Shown piece after piece: positions 26,016 through 38,349 of a DNA stretch of 64,000 nucleotides. The position numbers and the translations under genes are program-made. The DNA comes from Jacaranda mimosifolia (taxonomy: Eukaryota; Streptophyta; Magnoliopsida; Lamiales; Bignoniaceae): the NCBI GenBank assembly GCA_018894105.1, contig CM032125.1, positions 32,349,032-32,413,031 of the forward strand, written 5' to 3'. Position 1 is the first letter of the stretch, and each line of letters opens with the position of its first letter. The notes under the pieces were generated by a model that did no database searches, had not been told where the DNA came from, and was given only the letters and a program-made list of their open reading frames with translations.

Positions 26016-27049
26016 TATCAAGTAGACAAAAGTGATCCAAGTGATTGCTAAGAGCAACAAAAATCAACATCAACATTATTATGTCTCCACTATTTAATAG
26101 CACAAGCTCAACAACCCCTATTTTGAAAGCAAAACATTAAATTATAAATACTTCAATAAAAATTTCAATTAATAAAACAATATTGCACAAGATTTAACTC
26201 CATCAAGAAATAATATACCAATATTTCATCATATTGCACTTGAGTATCCAAATATCAAAACATATCATCACAATGATTTGAAGACAAACCCAACAATAAG
26301 TTTACACCCCACATTAAGTATCAACTTCATTAAGAAAGCAAGAAATATTGTGAAGATTACAACTAATAAAATTTTAAATATAACTCTTCACCTTATAATT
26401 AACAAAATTTTATCAACTAATCTTGTGCCCAACAAATTCTAAACTATTAAATCAACGACCAACACAAACTATAAAAGAAATATTATAGCAAAATGCTCAA
26501 TATTATCATATAAATATTAAAAATTCAAAACACCTCCAAAATAATCAACAACATACTTAGCAAATCTTTCTATCAATAACCCCATAAATTTCTTTTAACA
26601 TACCTATCATAGAAGCATATAGTTTTAAATAAATGTCTACCGTAAAGCACAAATACAAACATAACAAGTTTAATAAAATAAATTACCATACAAAAGATTA
26701 TCCATAATGGTAAAGAAGGTTGGCGGTCGATCAAGTGGTGGTTGTAGGAAAAAATGGTGGAAATCAGTGGTGTGCTGGTGGTGGGCTTGTTGGTGGACGA
26801 ATAGTAGAGAAAAGAGAAGGGGAATGAAAGAGGAAGATAGAGAGAGAGTCGGTCAAGTGGCAGTTGTCAGAAAAAATGGTGGAAATAGTGTATATGTGGT
26901 GGGTCTTTTGGTAGAAAGAGAGAAGAGAATGGAAGGGAAGAGGAACGAGAGGGAAAGAGGAAGAGAGAAAAGAGGGAATGGGGGTTGTTGAGGAGAAAGA
27001 ACCCTAAGGGGGATTGTAAAAATTGATTCGATTTTTATTTAATTTTTTT
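26016..27049. other. AT-rich stretch ending in a purine-rich low-complexity segment
   Basis: 26100-26700 is very AT-rich with nothing recognised. 26705-27005 is G/A-rich with repeats of GTGGTGGGC and AGAGAGGGAAAGAGG. Its plus-strand ORF is a Trp/Arg/Glu-rich product of low complexity and is not called a gene. Confidence 0.45.
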
Positions 27050-27290
27050 TAAACAGTCTCTGCGCTGGGATGCAAGAAATGTGTGTCCCAATACGAGAAA
27101 TCTGCCCGACCCAAGGTAGTGGCTCTCGCGCGGGGGCGATGCACTCTGTGCCCCCACGCAAGGTTGGCAGAAACCTTGCGCTGAGGCACATGATTTTTGC
27201 GCCCCAACGCCCGAACCTCGCCAGATATGTAACTGGTGCCAGGGCACATGCCAAGTGCGCCCCCGCGCGTGAGTATTATTTTTGACGCCT
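27050..27290. repeat. GC-rich palindromic repeat array 4
   Basis: Contains CTCTGCGCTGGGATGCAAG, CCTTGCGCTGAGGCACATG and TTTGCGCCCCAACGC, the same words as arrays 1-3, arranged as inverted pairs. ORFs on both strands are by-products. Confidence 0.65.
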
Positions 27291-27606
27291 GTTGAGGGCA
27301 GACTGCCTGCCACTTAAAAGTCCTATTTTTAATTAAACCTCTTGAATAATTATTGTTATCTTTAGTTTTAAGTTTAAGTTGTAATCAAATCGGCAATTGA
27401 TCATATTAACAGATTTTGTTTCATTTGAAATCAAATTTTTATTGATAATATTAAGAGTTTTTGTTTCAGTTGAACTCCGCAACTAGCTATTATATAAGGC
27501 GCTAATTAATCTTCTAAAAATTATTGCCAAAACTTTTCACATGGATACACGCAATTTACAGAAAAGAATTTACGAATTTCATATTCAACTAATCAGAAGG
27601 GAGTCA

Positions 27607-30600
27607 TGTATAACATGGGATCACCAATTGGACAAAAATTAAAGAGGAAATTGGCGTCAACATCCGACCCTGTGAGCAACACAAAGCCGAGAAAAAGTGG
27701 ACCTCATATTGGTGGACCTGATACTGCAAATAATAAGGTGATTCTTGGTTTTCGTTTAAATCATAAATTATACCATGAAATTATTTTCGGCTGAGACCAT
27801 TATATATATATAAATTATTTATTATTGTGTACATATTATAATTTGATAATGCATTGTTAATGAAGGATATTTTGTCTGGGCTAGGATTCAGCGAACGATT
27901 TTGTAAAAAAGCTGATAGAATTTGGTCTCTATATGAAACAAGACGTATTGTTGAGAAGGACCAATTTATGATGGAAGAATTGGTATGATACTCATGCCTA
28001 TTACAATGTAATTAGAAATAAACAATGCTTAGGTATAGGAATCCTTCATATGTTTTTTTGCATGAAAATTTTATTTATGCATAACCAGCGTATGTTATTC
28101 TAAATGTTGTGATCAAGTTAAAATATTGGCTATGTGACATAGTCATCTTTTTGGATGAATATTAATACATGAATATATATGTCTAATTAAGTGACTAAGT
28201 TTATTGATCCTTCTATATTTCCATATGTAGGAAGTGAAGTTTGAGCATATAACATCTCTGCATAAGATTCCCGACGTAAATGCTACTCTAAACGAATCTC
28301 AATGTGACACAATTAAGATCATGGGATTCGGGGCATTCACAACTATTCAATATGAGGCAATCAATTGAGTCATGATGCAATGGATTGTAGAGTGTTATGA
28401 TCCAAATAATAATTGTCTCAAAATCCATTGAGAAGAACTAATTATAGATGATGTTGTGGTGCACAAGGCATTTGGCATTCTATATTTAGGAGATGTTATT
28501 CGACTAGATGCAAATAACCAACTTGGATTAACCAAATATGATAATTTATTTAAAATTACCGGAGGAAGGGTTGATTTGACTGACATAGTTAAAAAGATAA
28601 AGATAAATAAAATAGTGATGATGATTTTAGATTGATGTACATGGCCCTCCTTTTTGGAACTGTGTTGTTTCTTGAAACACAACATAATATGGCAATCGAA
28701 TATTTGAATTTACTACTAGATTTGAGTTTAGTTCCGCACATGAATTGGGCGAGATTAATTAGAAATAAATTGAATGAGGGGGGTGCAGAATTGGATGTCT
28801 TCCAAATGTTACATTAGTAGATGCATTTTCCTATTTCAGGTTATTTTTTCCCAACTCTGAACCTATTGATATTATGTTTACATATAATATTCTGTATCAC
28901 ATCCAATGACATAATAATGTTCTATATTTATCATTTATAATTATAGGTTATTTTCTTGGTTGCGGTTCGGATAATCAATTCAAAGGATCCTTTTGCCCAT
29001 AATCATAATGTTCCATTGATTGAGCAATTATCAAATGAAAGAGTTAATTATATAACCATGGAGCTGCAAAGGAAATGTGGTTATTAGATTAATAAGGTAT
29101 GCTTACAACTTGCATAATTTGTTCACTATATAGCATATAGAACCAAACTCTCGTGATTATAATTTTGCACATTGCATGATTATGGGCTCATTTTAAATTT
29201 TCATTTCATTAGTGCTTGTTGAGTGAATGTGTGTTATTTAGGTTGAAAGTCTTTCTTTCCTTTCCCACCAAAAAAAAAGAAAGAAAGAAAGAAAAAACGA
29301 AACACACAGTAGAATAATTCCAAATTGAAATGATGATATCCTAATACTTAATTATGACTCATGGCCTTAAATTCTAGAAACTGATTGTAAATTAACACAC
29401 TTAATTTCTAAAAAACTTTGGCTATTAATTTATGGCCTTAAGGATTAGTTATAAATCAATTATTAAAATTTTGTAATAGAATATTACTACATGAATAGAA
29501 TATAGATAGTACTAAAAGCATCTCCCAGGCTAGGCTAAGCTGGAACTAATTCTGCACACAATTGCAGCTACGAAGAACTTGATTTAGAAGGGAGATGTCT
29601 TATTCTTGCAAACCAGTCAAAAAAAAAAAAAAAAGGCCAAGTCATGAAATTTCAATTTTAGAAAACTTCCGGAAAAGTAATGGTTAAGATATAACAAAAT
29701 GTTACATGGGTAGACTAGCAAAACTATAAAGTTTTTCACCCTTGCTGGGTGACAGTCTATAAGTACAGTTTCAGAAAGAAACACAAAATAAACCATAGTC
29801 ATGAGACATATAGTTGTTATGATTCACTTGGGCTTTGCATAAACTGAGATTATATAAATGCTATGAAACAATTGATTGTTACTATATTGAAAAAAAAAAA
29901 GAAGGCAAAAAAGACTGCTATATCATGGAACCTTAAAGGATGTTAAGAGAGATCAACATCTATCTCCTATGAAGCATAAGCTTGCTTGTACGTTGGTGGG
30001 TTTTATAGTGGATGAGTAAGCCCATAAATGGTAATCAGACCTGGAGGTAGTGTGCCAAGCTTCCAGAGCACTCTGTCTTCATTTTGATACCAATAGCAAA
30101 AAAGAAAAAATAAAAAGAAGAAAACAAGAACTTTTAATGCTTTTTCGTTATATTTCTCATATACACTATATAAGTTACTGTTTATAAAAAGATATTACAA
30201 GCAACTTATTCATAATAACAGTCAGAACATGAAACAAAAACATGTAGCATCTTAATTTCAGCTATTTAGTATACTGGGCATAACCAGTTTGCCCATTTGC
30301 CTGACTAATAACAGTCAGAACAATATACATATATATATATATATATGTGGAACTAGCATCTACACAGGCTATTTGCTATACTTGGCACAACTAGTTCTTT
30401 TCATTTGCCCATTTATTTGCAGCTATTATATATGAATTATGATAGTTTTAACTTCAACATAGTTCACTGGAAACCTCCCACCCTTAAAAGAGACGAGGAA
30501 AGTAATAGAGAAAGAAGAAAGAGAAATAGAGACTTGTTAAAGTAGAAAATTACTCTTATGATGCGTAAAGGATTCTTATTAGTTTTATTTCTAATTATTT

Positions 30601-32430
30601 TGAATCGAATGAAATAGGCATGCATGATGGAATTTGTGGAGACCTTTTCAACTTAAGGGAAGGTAGATAAAATGACATTCATGGAACACGGGTGTCGGAT
30701 TTATGAGATTGCACAGGATGTGAGTTAGCAAAATATGGATCATACGCAATCACAAGACAGGTGTCCCAACCAATCCTTTGATGAAAATGTACAAGATGGC
30801 TTTAAACTAAAAGATGATAAAGAAATTCCAATCGATGATAGATTTGAAGAGTTACAAAAGCAGATAACTACGTTGTTCAAGATGGTTGCTGGAATAAAGG
30901 CAAATAAGACTGGATGTTGCCGAAAGGATAATGTCACATGAGATAGTGTCAGCTTGGTGAAGATTAGGGAAATGATTATTGACATGCAAAATTCAATTGG
31001 AAATATCCCAAATATAATAAGAAATACCCTTAGAGAATCAATAGCATCCCCCCTATAAGCTCAAGCCAACTTTTTCGGACTCCTTATCCAACTGTGAAGA
31101 GTAGGTTTTCAAATGAATGTAGTACAATTCCACAATTAGCAAGCAAAGCAAGTAGGGAATGAAGTAAACGAAATGTCAGGATATTGGACTTTAAACAGGT
31201 TGGTTCATGTGAGGGTTCAATAGATAGACCCATTAATCTAACAAGCATGGACGATGTTGGTAATAATCCCATTGACAATCAAAATAAGTTTCCAATTAAT
31301 CTAATGACTTGTGAAGAGGATATCATCCAATATTTATTCGATCAAAGGCTTAATTCAGAGTGAGTAAATTTACGTAATTTTATGCAAATTATTATTGACC
31401 AATATATGTAATATATAAATATATATATACATATCATTATTTAATGATTTTCTTATCTTCACTTTCAGAACAATAGTTGTTAATTTTGGCAATTGGAGAG
31501 TGAATCGGTTTGGTATAAAGAGTTTGGAACCAGAAACTTATGTCTCTAGCAGCGTAAAACTATAGTTTTGCCAATAATTTTATGTTTTTCTGTAATTAAC
31601 TATCTTTTCCAAGTTAATAAAATAATATTTTTTGTGCTTCTATAGGTAATTGATGTTGTTACTTACATGTGCGCCTCGAAAACCAAAATGGAGACCTCTT
31701 TCATTTCATGCTGGTTTTTTTTCCTATCATGCTTGTTGTATGCCACATAGTGGACAAAATAATTTTCATTGATACTAAAGATAGTAAGTTTAACTTCATA
31801 TTATCTTTTTGTATACGCAGCAAATGATACTGACGGGGGAGCATTCTAATGCTAAGTTGATCCGTATTTTTTTTTATGGCAAAAAGTTCATAAGTAACTT
31901 TGAATATTTGGAGGAATTGTTCATTCCTATTCACGACTTGAAAGACCATTGGTTTCTGTGTATTATAAATTTTGATATTAAAACTACTTATATATGCGAC
32001 ACACTTCCTTTGAATGACTCCAATGATGAGAGGACGGAAGTAGTGAAGATAGTGGTATGATGAAGCTGAATGCCCTATAATTCAACTACTACATATTTTC
32101 ATAATGAATCATGAATGATGTTCTATTCTATTGGTTAAGTGTAGGTCGGGCGCATGCACAAGTTAAAGATTTGGGAGCCACTTAAGTGTACAGAAAAAAT
32201 GAACATAGATAAATTCAAATATGAAAGACCAAACTGGGTTCCACAACAAAAAAATGGGCACATAATTTTAGTTTTCAAGTTTTTTATTAAATCATTGTAA
32301 ACTTAGATTTTGCAATTCTCTATTTTCAAATACTAATGCATTATTGTATAGCTACGGCTATGGTCTTTATGTTTGCATGATGATGATGTTTGAGATGGGA
32401 ATGCAACAACTTTATGAGGTAAATCACAAA
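27607..32430 (+). pseudogene. Ulp1-protease-like transposon gene, broken
   Basis: Exon-like blocks run from 27607 (MYNMGSPIGQKLKRKLASTS), through 27868-27984 and 28231-28815 (KFEHITSLHKIPDVNATLNE ... IKIMGFGAFTTIQYEAIN; FGTVLFLETQHNMAIEYLNL), 28945-29085 and 30735-30941, to a C-terminal cysteine-protease part. That part reads KDHWFLCIINFD with the catalytic His near 31946, YICDTLP with the Asp near 31996, and YGYGLYVCMMMMF near 32352. The N-terminal half matches the conserved region of plant Ulp1-like transposon proteins, such as those carried by Kaonashi-type MULEs. Stops at about 28365 and 28430, and loss of the Asp-Cys-Gly motif, show it is inactive. Terminal repeats were not found. Confidence 0.7.
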
Positions 32431-32621
32431 GATTATCAATGACTTTTTTCTTTGTGGTTAATGGGGTAGTATCACAATTTAGAATATGAACTTATTCTTT
32501 ATGTCATGTTCAAACCATTGGGAGCTCAAATCAATCCTTGCTTGACGACGATTGGTCAAGTATCTATACCAATTCAAGGGAAACAAGTTTGCATGGCCGG
32601 ATTTATAAGAGGAGGCTAATG

Positions 32622-33515
32622 TTAGGAGATAAAAATAGAATTAGAGTTTATTGGAAAAGATAAGAACATTAGATCTTTTAATCACTTACACTTGCACAAA
32701 AATATTTTCTTTTTTATCTTTTATATTTGGGTGGGATCTTCACTATTTACATTTTGGAATCTAATATTTTTGCTACTTTGAATAATTCTAAAATTTTCCC
32801 AAAGTAACTATTTTTTTGTGTTCCAGTCATTCATTTCTTTCTCATAATTTACTTTTCTTGTCCTTTTATTTAGTTCGTAGAGGTGTTGAAAGAACTAATA
32901 ACTATTTAAACAAATAACTAATAAGAACTAAGATTGTTCAATTTTGGGAATAAATAATAGAAATTTGCACAAAATCCCCATGAAGAGAAAAACATACCTC
33001 AGTCTTTAAATTTACTCCATAAATGCAAAATACACTTTAGCTAGCAAGGGTCTAGCAACATACACTTTAGCCAGGAATTTACAGCAGACGGAAGTTGAAA
33101 AATGCACGATCAATTCATCAACCAGTACCAATTAAAAAGGACCAACGTGAATCAAATAAGAATCACACCATCCACAACATAGACATCAAACTATTCACTA
33201 AATGAGAATTGGTGATACAATAAAATAAGTTATGTCCATACGAGTTGAGTTCTAAAATTTGTATTTGTTTAATATCAATTTATATATCTCAGACAAATTT
33301 ACTTTGATAAAAATTTAGGAGATAAGAATAGAATTAGAGTTTATTGAATATGATAAGAACTTTAGATCTTTTATCACTTGCACTTGCACAAAAATATTTT
33401 CTTTTTTATATCTTTTATATTTGGATGCGATCTTCACTATTTACATTATGGAATTTAATATTTTTATTGATCTGTATTATTCTAAAAGTTTCCTAAATTA
33501 ATTGTTTTTCTGTGT
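32622..33515. repeat. Direct repeat pair, about 190-200 bp each, 693 bp apart
   Basis: Copy 1 starts at TTAGGAGATAAAAATAGAAT (32622) and copy 2 at TTAGGAGATAAGAATAGAAT (33315). They share CACTTGCACAAAAATATTTT and ATCTTCACTATTTACATT. Such spacing could mark a small LTR-like (TRIM) element, but neither a primer-binding site nor a TG...CA boundary is clear. Confidence 0.5.
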
Positions 33516-34689
33516 TTGGAGACACAAGTGTTTCTATCATGTTCTGTGTTTATGATTTTAGTTTAATACTTAACATTAAGGTCATCATTTTTAGCAATTC
33601 ATCAGTCAGCAAGTAATTCTATGAAACATTTGTTTGTTTGTTATCATAATATACGTTGGCTTCTTATGAAAATATTAGAACCATAGTTGCCGTTGGTTTG
33701 GTTACTTGAGTAGGAAAAAGGTTTCTATCACTTTTTTCTTTGGCAACTGCATTACAAATTGTGACTTTACAAAAAGCATATTGCTTAGGACTGTAGATTT
33801 CATGAACATGAATGATCGGAAGGGTTAAGGCTGGATGAAGAGAATACATCCAATGATGTGAAGTAGATCTGGGCAATTTTGTTGGTAGAAGTTCATAAAT
33901 AGTATTTGAGATCAAAGGAACTGATATTTCAGACTTTCTGATACATAACCAGGTGGGGCTTCAGAAACTTGGTGTTGGTTTGTAGCGTTATTCTTAGCAA
34001 TGTGACGACGCATGTTAAATGCTAAATTGGAAATGGCAAAATCTTATATCTGACCAAGCTTATTTATGATCAATGCTCTGTGAGAAGATAGATTGTAGTC
34101 TGATAGTGGGAAATTTAACTAGGATGGCCTATTGTTAGTATATCAACATAACTCACATCTTTTATATATAGTACTCAATATAATATCCTATATATGTATC
34201 TCATTTTCACACATGTAGTACTCTTCATCGGTAAGCAAGTTTCAGATATGCCTAGCTTCACACATAAAAAGAAAAAGTGGACTAAATAACTATTAGAATT
34301 TAGAATCCATGGAGACTGTACTTTGGATCTTCTATTTCATTTCATGTTTTATCTTCAAGTGTATCTGATTTTTAATTAATTATTTTTATATGAAAATATT
34401 TAATACACATGACATATATTTATGAGATGAAATAAGAAATGAAATAGAGGATTCTGATAGAGGAAGCTAAGTCATAAAATTGTGAGTTAATAATTTACCA
34501 GATCATGCATCCCACATCTTTGTCAGTCTACATTTTCAATCTGAATTATAAGCTGAAGCTGGTCAATATTCTTTCACGTTGATATACCAAACAAGGCCAC
34601 AGAGACCTTAGAGCAAATAAACATTCTAGGGCACCTCACTTATGTAATTTGCATTTGATATTGCAGTAAATGAATGATCAAATACAACT
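33516..34689. other. Intergenic DNA left of the captured-gene mosaic
   Basis: No gene recognised; small minus ORF 33664-33915 has no known similarity. A Helitron 3' hairpin or MULE inverted repeat would be expected near here if it bounded the mosaic, but none is evident by eye. Confidence 0.35.
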
Positions 34690-35790
34690 TGCATTAAGTA
34701 GACTCACCTCTATATTGATCAAGACTCTCGTGACAGAAGATGCATTATTTGCAAATGCTAAAAAATCAAATAACTACATCAAGTTCCCATCATTACTAGC
34801 TCTTGGATTTCGAAACAATGGATACTTTGAATATGGATTAGAGATAGCAGCTGCAGTCAAACCAAATTATCTGTCAGCACAAACTTTGACAACTACTCCA
34901 AGAGAGCATACTACAATTGAAACTCTTGCAATCAAATGAATACGAATATATGCAAGAATTGAATCAATGTGAAATAAGAAAAGTAAATCAAATTTCAAGA
35001 GGTTGTGCCTCGATTCTTGATGAAGTTTCAGCTTCTCTTTTTTTGGATCTGATGCAAATATCAAGTGATGTTATCCACGATCAAGAAGTATTACATTTAA
35101 AAAGGTTTTTAGTAAGATAGAGAAGGCATGCCACAGGCCAAAATCCATATTCAGTATACAAAGTTGCAGGACCTATTTTGTTATAGGAAATATTCACACA
35201 AATAATGATTTGACATATTAACTCATGTCAATAAAAGCTAAATAGCAGGCTAAGTATACGATGCACTAATGCCCTATGATTACAGAAAGCAGGTAAATAT
35301 CAGGAAAAGTAAGTTCCAGTAGGAACATTTGAAAGCTGGAAAAGAAGATCCCACCTGCTCAATCTCAGTGAGATGTTAAATATTATAACTAACCTTGTAC
35401 CTGCGAGACCATCAGATAATAGTTACAATAAGGGAATGTTGGGCTTTTTATTTGCTCATATTTTGAGGGTTTGGATGTTAAGCAAATTGAGTCATTATAT
35501 ACAGCTCATGTTTCAACTTTCACTTACGTTTGGGCTTACTTGTCGTCAGTTTGCTCAAATCTGTTTCAGCAACATTTGTTCTGTTTCTAAGGTAATAGAT
35601 CCCAAGCAAAAGGGTACTCCATCATTTGTCATTTGAATAGGGCAACCAAGTATATCTACACCATCTAATACAACTTTAGCATATGCCTTGTTAGGACCAC
35701 CAGGACAGTCCCCACTGGCTCTCTTAGAAGATATAATCAAAAGTTTTGCTGAATTGAGGAGAGAACAGAAGGATCTTGTCAATATTGAAA
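34690..35790 (-). pseudogene. Fragment of a glycerophosphodiester phosphodiesterase-like (GDPDL/SHV3-like) gene
   Basis: The minus strand near 35735-35560 reads ASGDCPGGPNKAYAKVVLDG then GCPIQMTNDGVPFCLGSITL, the start of the second GDPD-like domain of SHV3/GDPDL proteins. These are GPI-anchored, cell-wall-related proteins. Further along, 34860-34690 reads AAAISNPYSKYPLFRNPRAS, a stop, then LFDFLAFANNASSVTRVLIN, which is the next conserved block. The connecting sequence is degraded, and the rest of the gene (signal peptide, first domain, C terminus) is absent. It is one of at least four unrelated gene fragments lying on this strand between 34.7 and 39.9 kb. Confidence 0.75.
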
Positions 35791-36576
35791 GCTCTGTTAC
35801 AATATTCTAACAACGAGAAAAATATTGAAGTCAATGCCAGCAGGTGCAACTATTGATTAGTTAATGCCTACCTTGCATTGTCTCATTTTTGCCCATGTGT
35901 GAGAAACAATCTGCTTATTCAAAAAAGTCAGAAAGGAAGATAAAACATTTCCTAGTACACAACAGAATATTAGTGTTTATACCATACACTTTGCCTGTTG
36001 GATATATACACTCAATAAGGCAATGCATATGCTAAATGAGTAGATTGTAAAAATATGTTGAGAAGAAATAGTCAGCCAGTTGAAGGAAAAATAAATATAT
36101 ATATATATATTTACTGCAAAAAACAAGTTGAGCAAAAGCTAAAAGAATAACGTGCTATAATGAGCATGCAATCACTGCACCAATGGACCTTTGCATGAAT
36201 TAGGACTGTAACCAACTTTATGCTTAGTCATTACATCCGAATGTTTAATCAAACGAAACTTGGCACATGGATATAAACTGATTCAGATCTGTGTATAGCA
36301 CCACGCCCAATGGGCTTGGCTAATTTTGGCTCCAGCTGCTCAAAGTAACGAGTTGTCAACAACTTATAACCATTAAATCTTCCTTATGAGACATCACATG
36401 ATGACTATTTTGATTTAATAAATAAGTCAGCAACCAAAAAGAAAAAGCAAAATTTCAAGAGAAAGAGAAAGAGAATCAAAGCACAAATGTGTCCGTGAAC
36501 TAAGTCCAACTTGTGAAGGCTAAGCTTATCCAATGAAAATGGCAAAGGAGTTTTGTTTTCAGAATAAGAAAATTAC
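35791..36576. other. Spacer inside the captured-gene mosaic
   Basis: No exon confidently identified. A short minus-strand reading near 36350-36290 (YFEQLEPKLAKPIGRGAIH) is protein-like but unplaced. A TA run lies at about 36094-36110. Confidence 0.35.
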
Positions 36577-37140
36577 CTCAACCAAAGCTTTAATCAAAAA
36601 CTCATTGTATCCATAGTAAGAACTTAAATCCATTTTAAGTTGATCAACATAATCCTTTCGTGTTGCCCCTTCTTGCCTTAAATACTTAAAATTTGAAAGC
36701 ACCCACACAACTGAAACAATAACCCAAATCTCAACATTCTAATTACTTGAGTCTTTAAGTACCAATTGATACATATATAAAGCCAGACATACTCTGTTTT
36801 ATCCTTCTTTGGAGATTGGAGAAATCTGGGGGTTGATGCGCTTTTTCTTCAAGCTCCTATGTTATTGAAGAGAAATTTTAAACAAACAAGGCAAAATGTC
36901 TTCAACTGGTTTATATTTAATATTTCTCAGCCTTGGACAAAAACAAGATAGTCAATAAACCAAACCTCTGTAGTTGGTAATTTGAACTCATCAGCTTCTT
37001 CTTTGATGTTAAGCTGTAATTCAACTTTTGCATCCTCTTCTTTCTGTGCCTTTTCCTTGTCAATAGCTCTTGTTTTCTTCTCAATATCAGATGCATCATA
37101 ATCTAAATCTTCATCAGAACCATCATCCGAAGCAAAAATA
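36577..37140 (-). pseudogene. Exons from a NOP2-type 25S rRNA (cytosine-C5) methyltransferase gene
   Basis: Three exons with usable splice sites. About 37135-36966 reads EKKTRAIDKEKAQKEEDAKV, VELQLNIKEEADEFKLPTTE and donor GAG|GTTTGG. About 36858-36795 reads LEEKAHQPPDFSNLQRRIKQ. 36710-36577 reads [20 protein letters not shown], then [20 protein letters not shown] and donor GAG|GTAATT. These are consecutive segments of plant NOP2 just ahead of its methyltransferase domain. The catalytic domain is absent, so no enzyme can be made. Retained introns point to DNA-level rather than RNA-level copying. Confidence 0.82.
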
Positions 37141-37359
37141 TAAGAAATATTAGTATAAAGTGATGATAGGGATATATTAAAAATATAAGAAATACCTTAG
37201 AAACAGGGAGACCAGATGTAAATCCTGATAATGTTTCTTTAAAGCCTCAGTTGCTACAATAAGAGGAGCTCCTAAAGCCAATAGAAAGAAAATCCATGTA
37301 AGAGCAAGACATATAGTTGTAAATGCTGATCTATAAGTCGATTGAACTTCACAAGCATA

Positions 37360-37475
37360 CCAACAACAACGTAGGCATGAATGTCTTCATCCAGCCATTT
37401 GATATACATTTTAGGGGCAATTTCTAATTTCAACCACTCCAAGAAGTATCTAAATACATTGTTGCCCTATGAGTG
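37360..37475 (-). pseudogene. Unidentified exon-like segment in the mosaic
   Basis: After acceptor CATAG| at about 37472 the minus strand reads GNNVFRYFLEWLKLEIAPKM then YIKWLDEDIHAYVVVGML without a stop. The wording is protein-like and does not fit UBP12 or NOP2, so it may come from yet another gene. I do not recognise it. Confidence 0.4.
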
Positions 37476-37647
37476 AGCAAAAACTATTGAAGGCCCACCA
37501 TAACTTAGTGAACCATAAAGGCTGATTTCTCTCAATAGGTTTTCTCACCTAGGTAAAGGAATATAGTAGCTAATGAAATTACAGTAACTGAACTTCAAGC
37601 AATTAGAAATAGAACAAAAGCCTTATCCATTTCACGGCTTACATACC

Positions 37648-38349
37648 TTAAAATTGTTAAATGGCAATCGCTTCTCAACATGAGTACTTGTAACTTTGTT
37701 ATGCTCCACTAAATCAAAAAATACATCCTTTCCAATCTGGCGCGCAAAATCTTCATCAAATCAGCTTGAAACATCATGCCTTTCTCAGATAAAAAACATG
37801 CAACTTAAAATGGAGATGATGAAATAGTAAATAATTACTTTGCATATGAACTATCAAAATAAATTACCTTTACAATTGTGTAATCATGAGATTCTGCTTT
37901 TGCTTTCTTCTCATGCTCTTGTTCTTTCTTCATCCTCTCCTAGGTAAATCCATAGATTTTTATTAAAACCAAAGATATTGAAAAAAAGAATGGTTATCAA
38001 GTCATAGAAATGCAAAATGAGTTATACTGATGTTGATATCAAACCCTGAGATGCTCTGCAATGTTTTTCTCGTCAACATTACACAGTATTTTATCCTTGT
38101 CACTTTCCTGTTTATGCAGCAGCATATAGGCATTTGAATTCTTTGTAAACTTGAAGAGGGTGTTATTAGTTCCTGGATTTGTCTGCATTATGTGCTGAAA
38201 AGACATAATGAAAGGGTAAGACAGCATCAAGAAATTCAAGATAAGCAGGCAAAAGAAAGCGAAAACCTACTTCTTCTTCATCACCATAAAGCTCCATTAA
38301 AGCCTTTTCCATGTCTTCTTTTGTCACGCGTTCATCATCAAATTTATAC
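37648..38349 (-). pseudogene. Exons from a UBP12/UBP13-type ubiquitin-specific protease gene
   Basis: Four minus-strand exons. 38349-38271 reads YKFDDERVTKEDMEKALMEL and donor GAA|GTAGGT. About 38194-38045 reads QTNPGTNNTLFKFTKNSNAY then ESDKDKILCNVDEKNIAEHL. About 37942-37868 reads RMKKEQEHEKKAKAESHDYT. About 37765-37648 reads DEDFARQIGKDVFFDLVEHN then KVTSTHVEKRLPFN. This run covers the end of the peptidase domain and the start of the C-terminal ubiquitin-like part of UBP12/13. A stop precedes FDEDF near 37765. The TRAF/MATH domain and catalytic Cys box are missing. It lies between NOP2 fragments on the same strand. Confidence 0.85.

Noticed and set aside
26707..26991. Plus-strand ORF of 94 codons, Trp/Gly/Arg/Glu-rich
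   Set aside because: Purine-rich low-complexity DNA with internal repeats, flanked by repeat array 4; no domain.
36290..36360. Protein-like reading YFEQLEPKLAKPIGRGAIH on the minus strand
   Set aside because: Too short, no family recognised, and no splice sites that join it to its neighbours.
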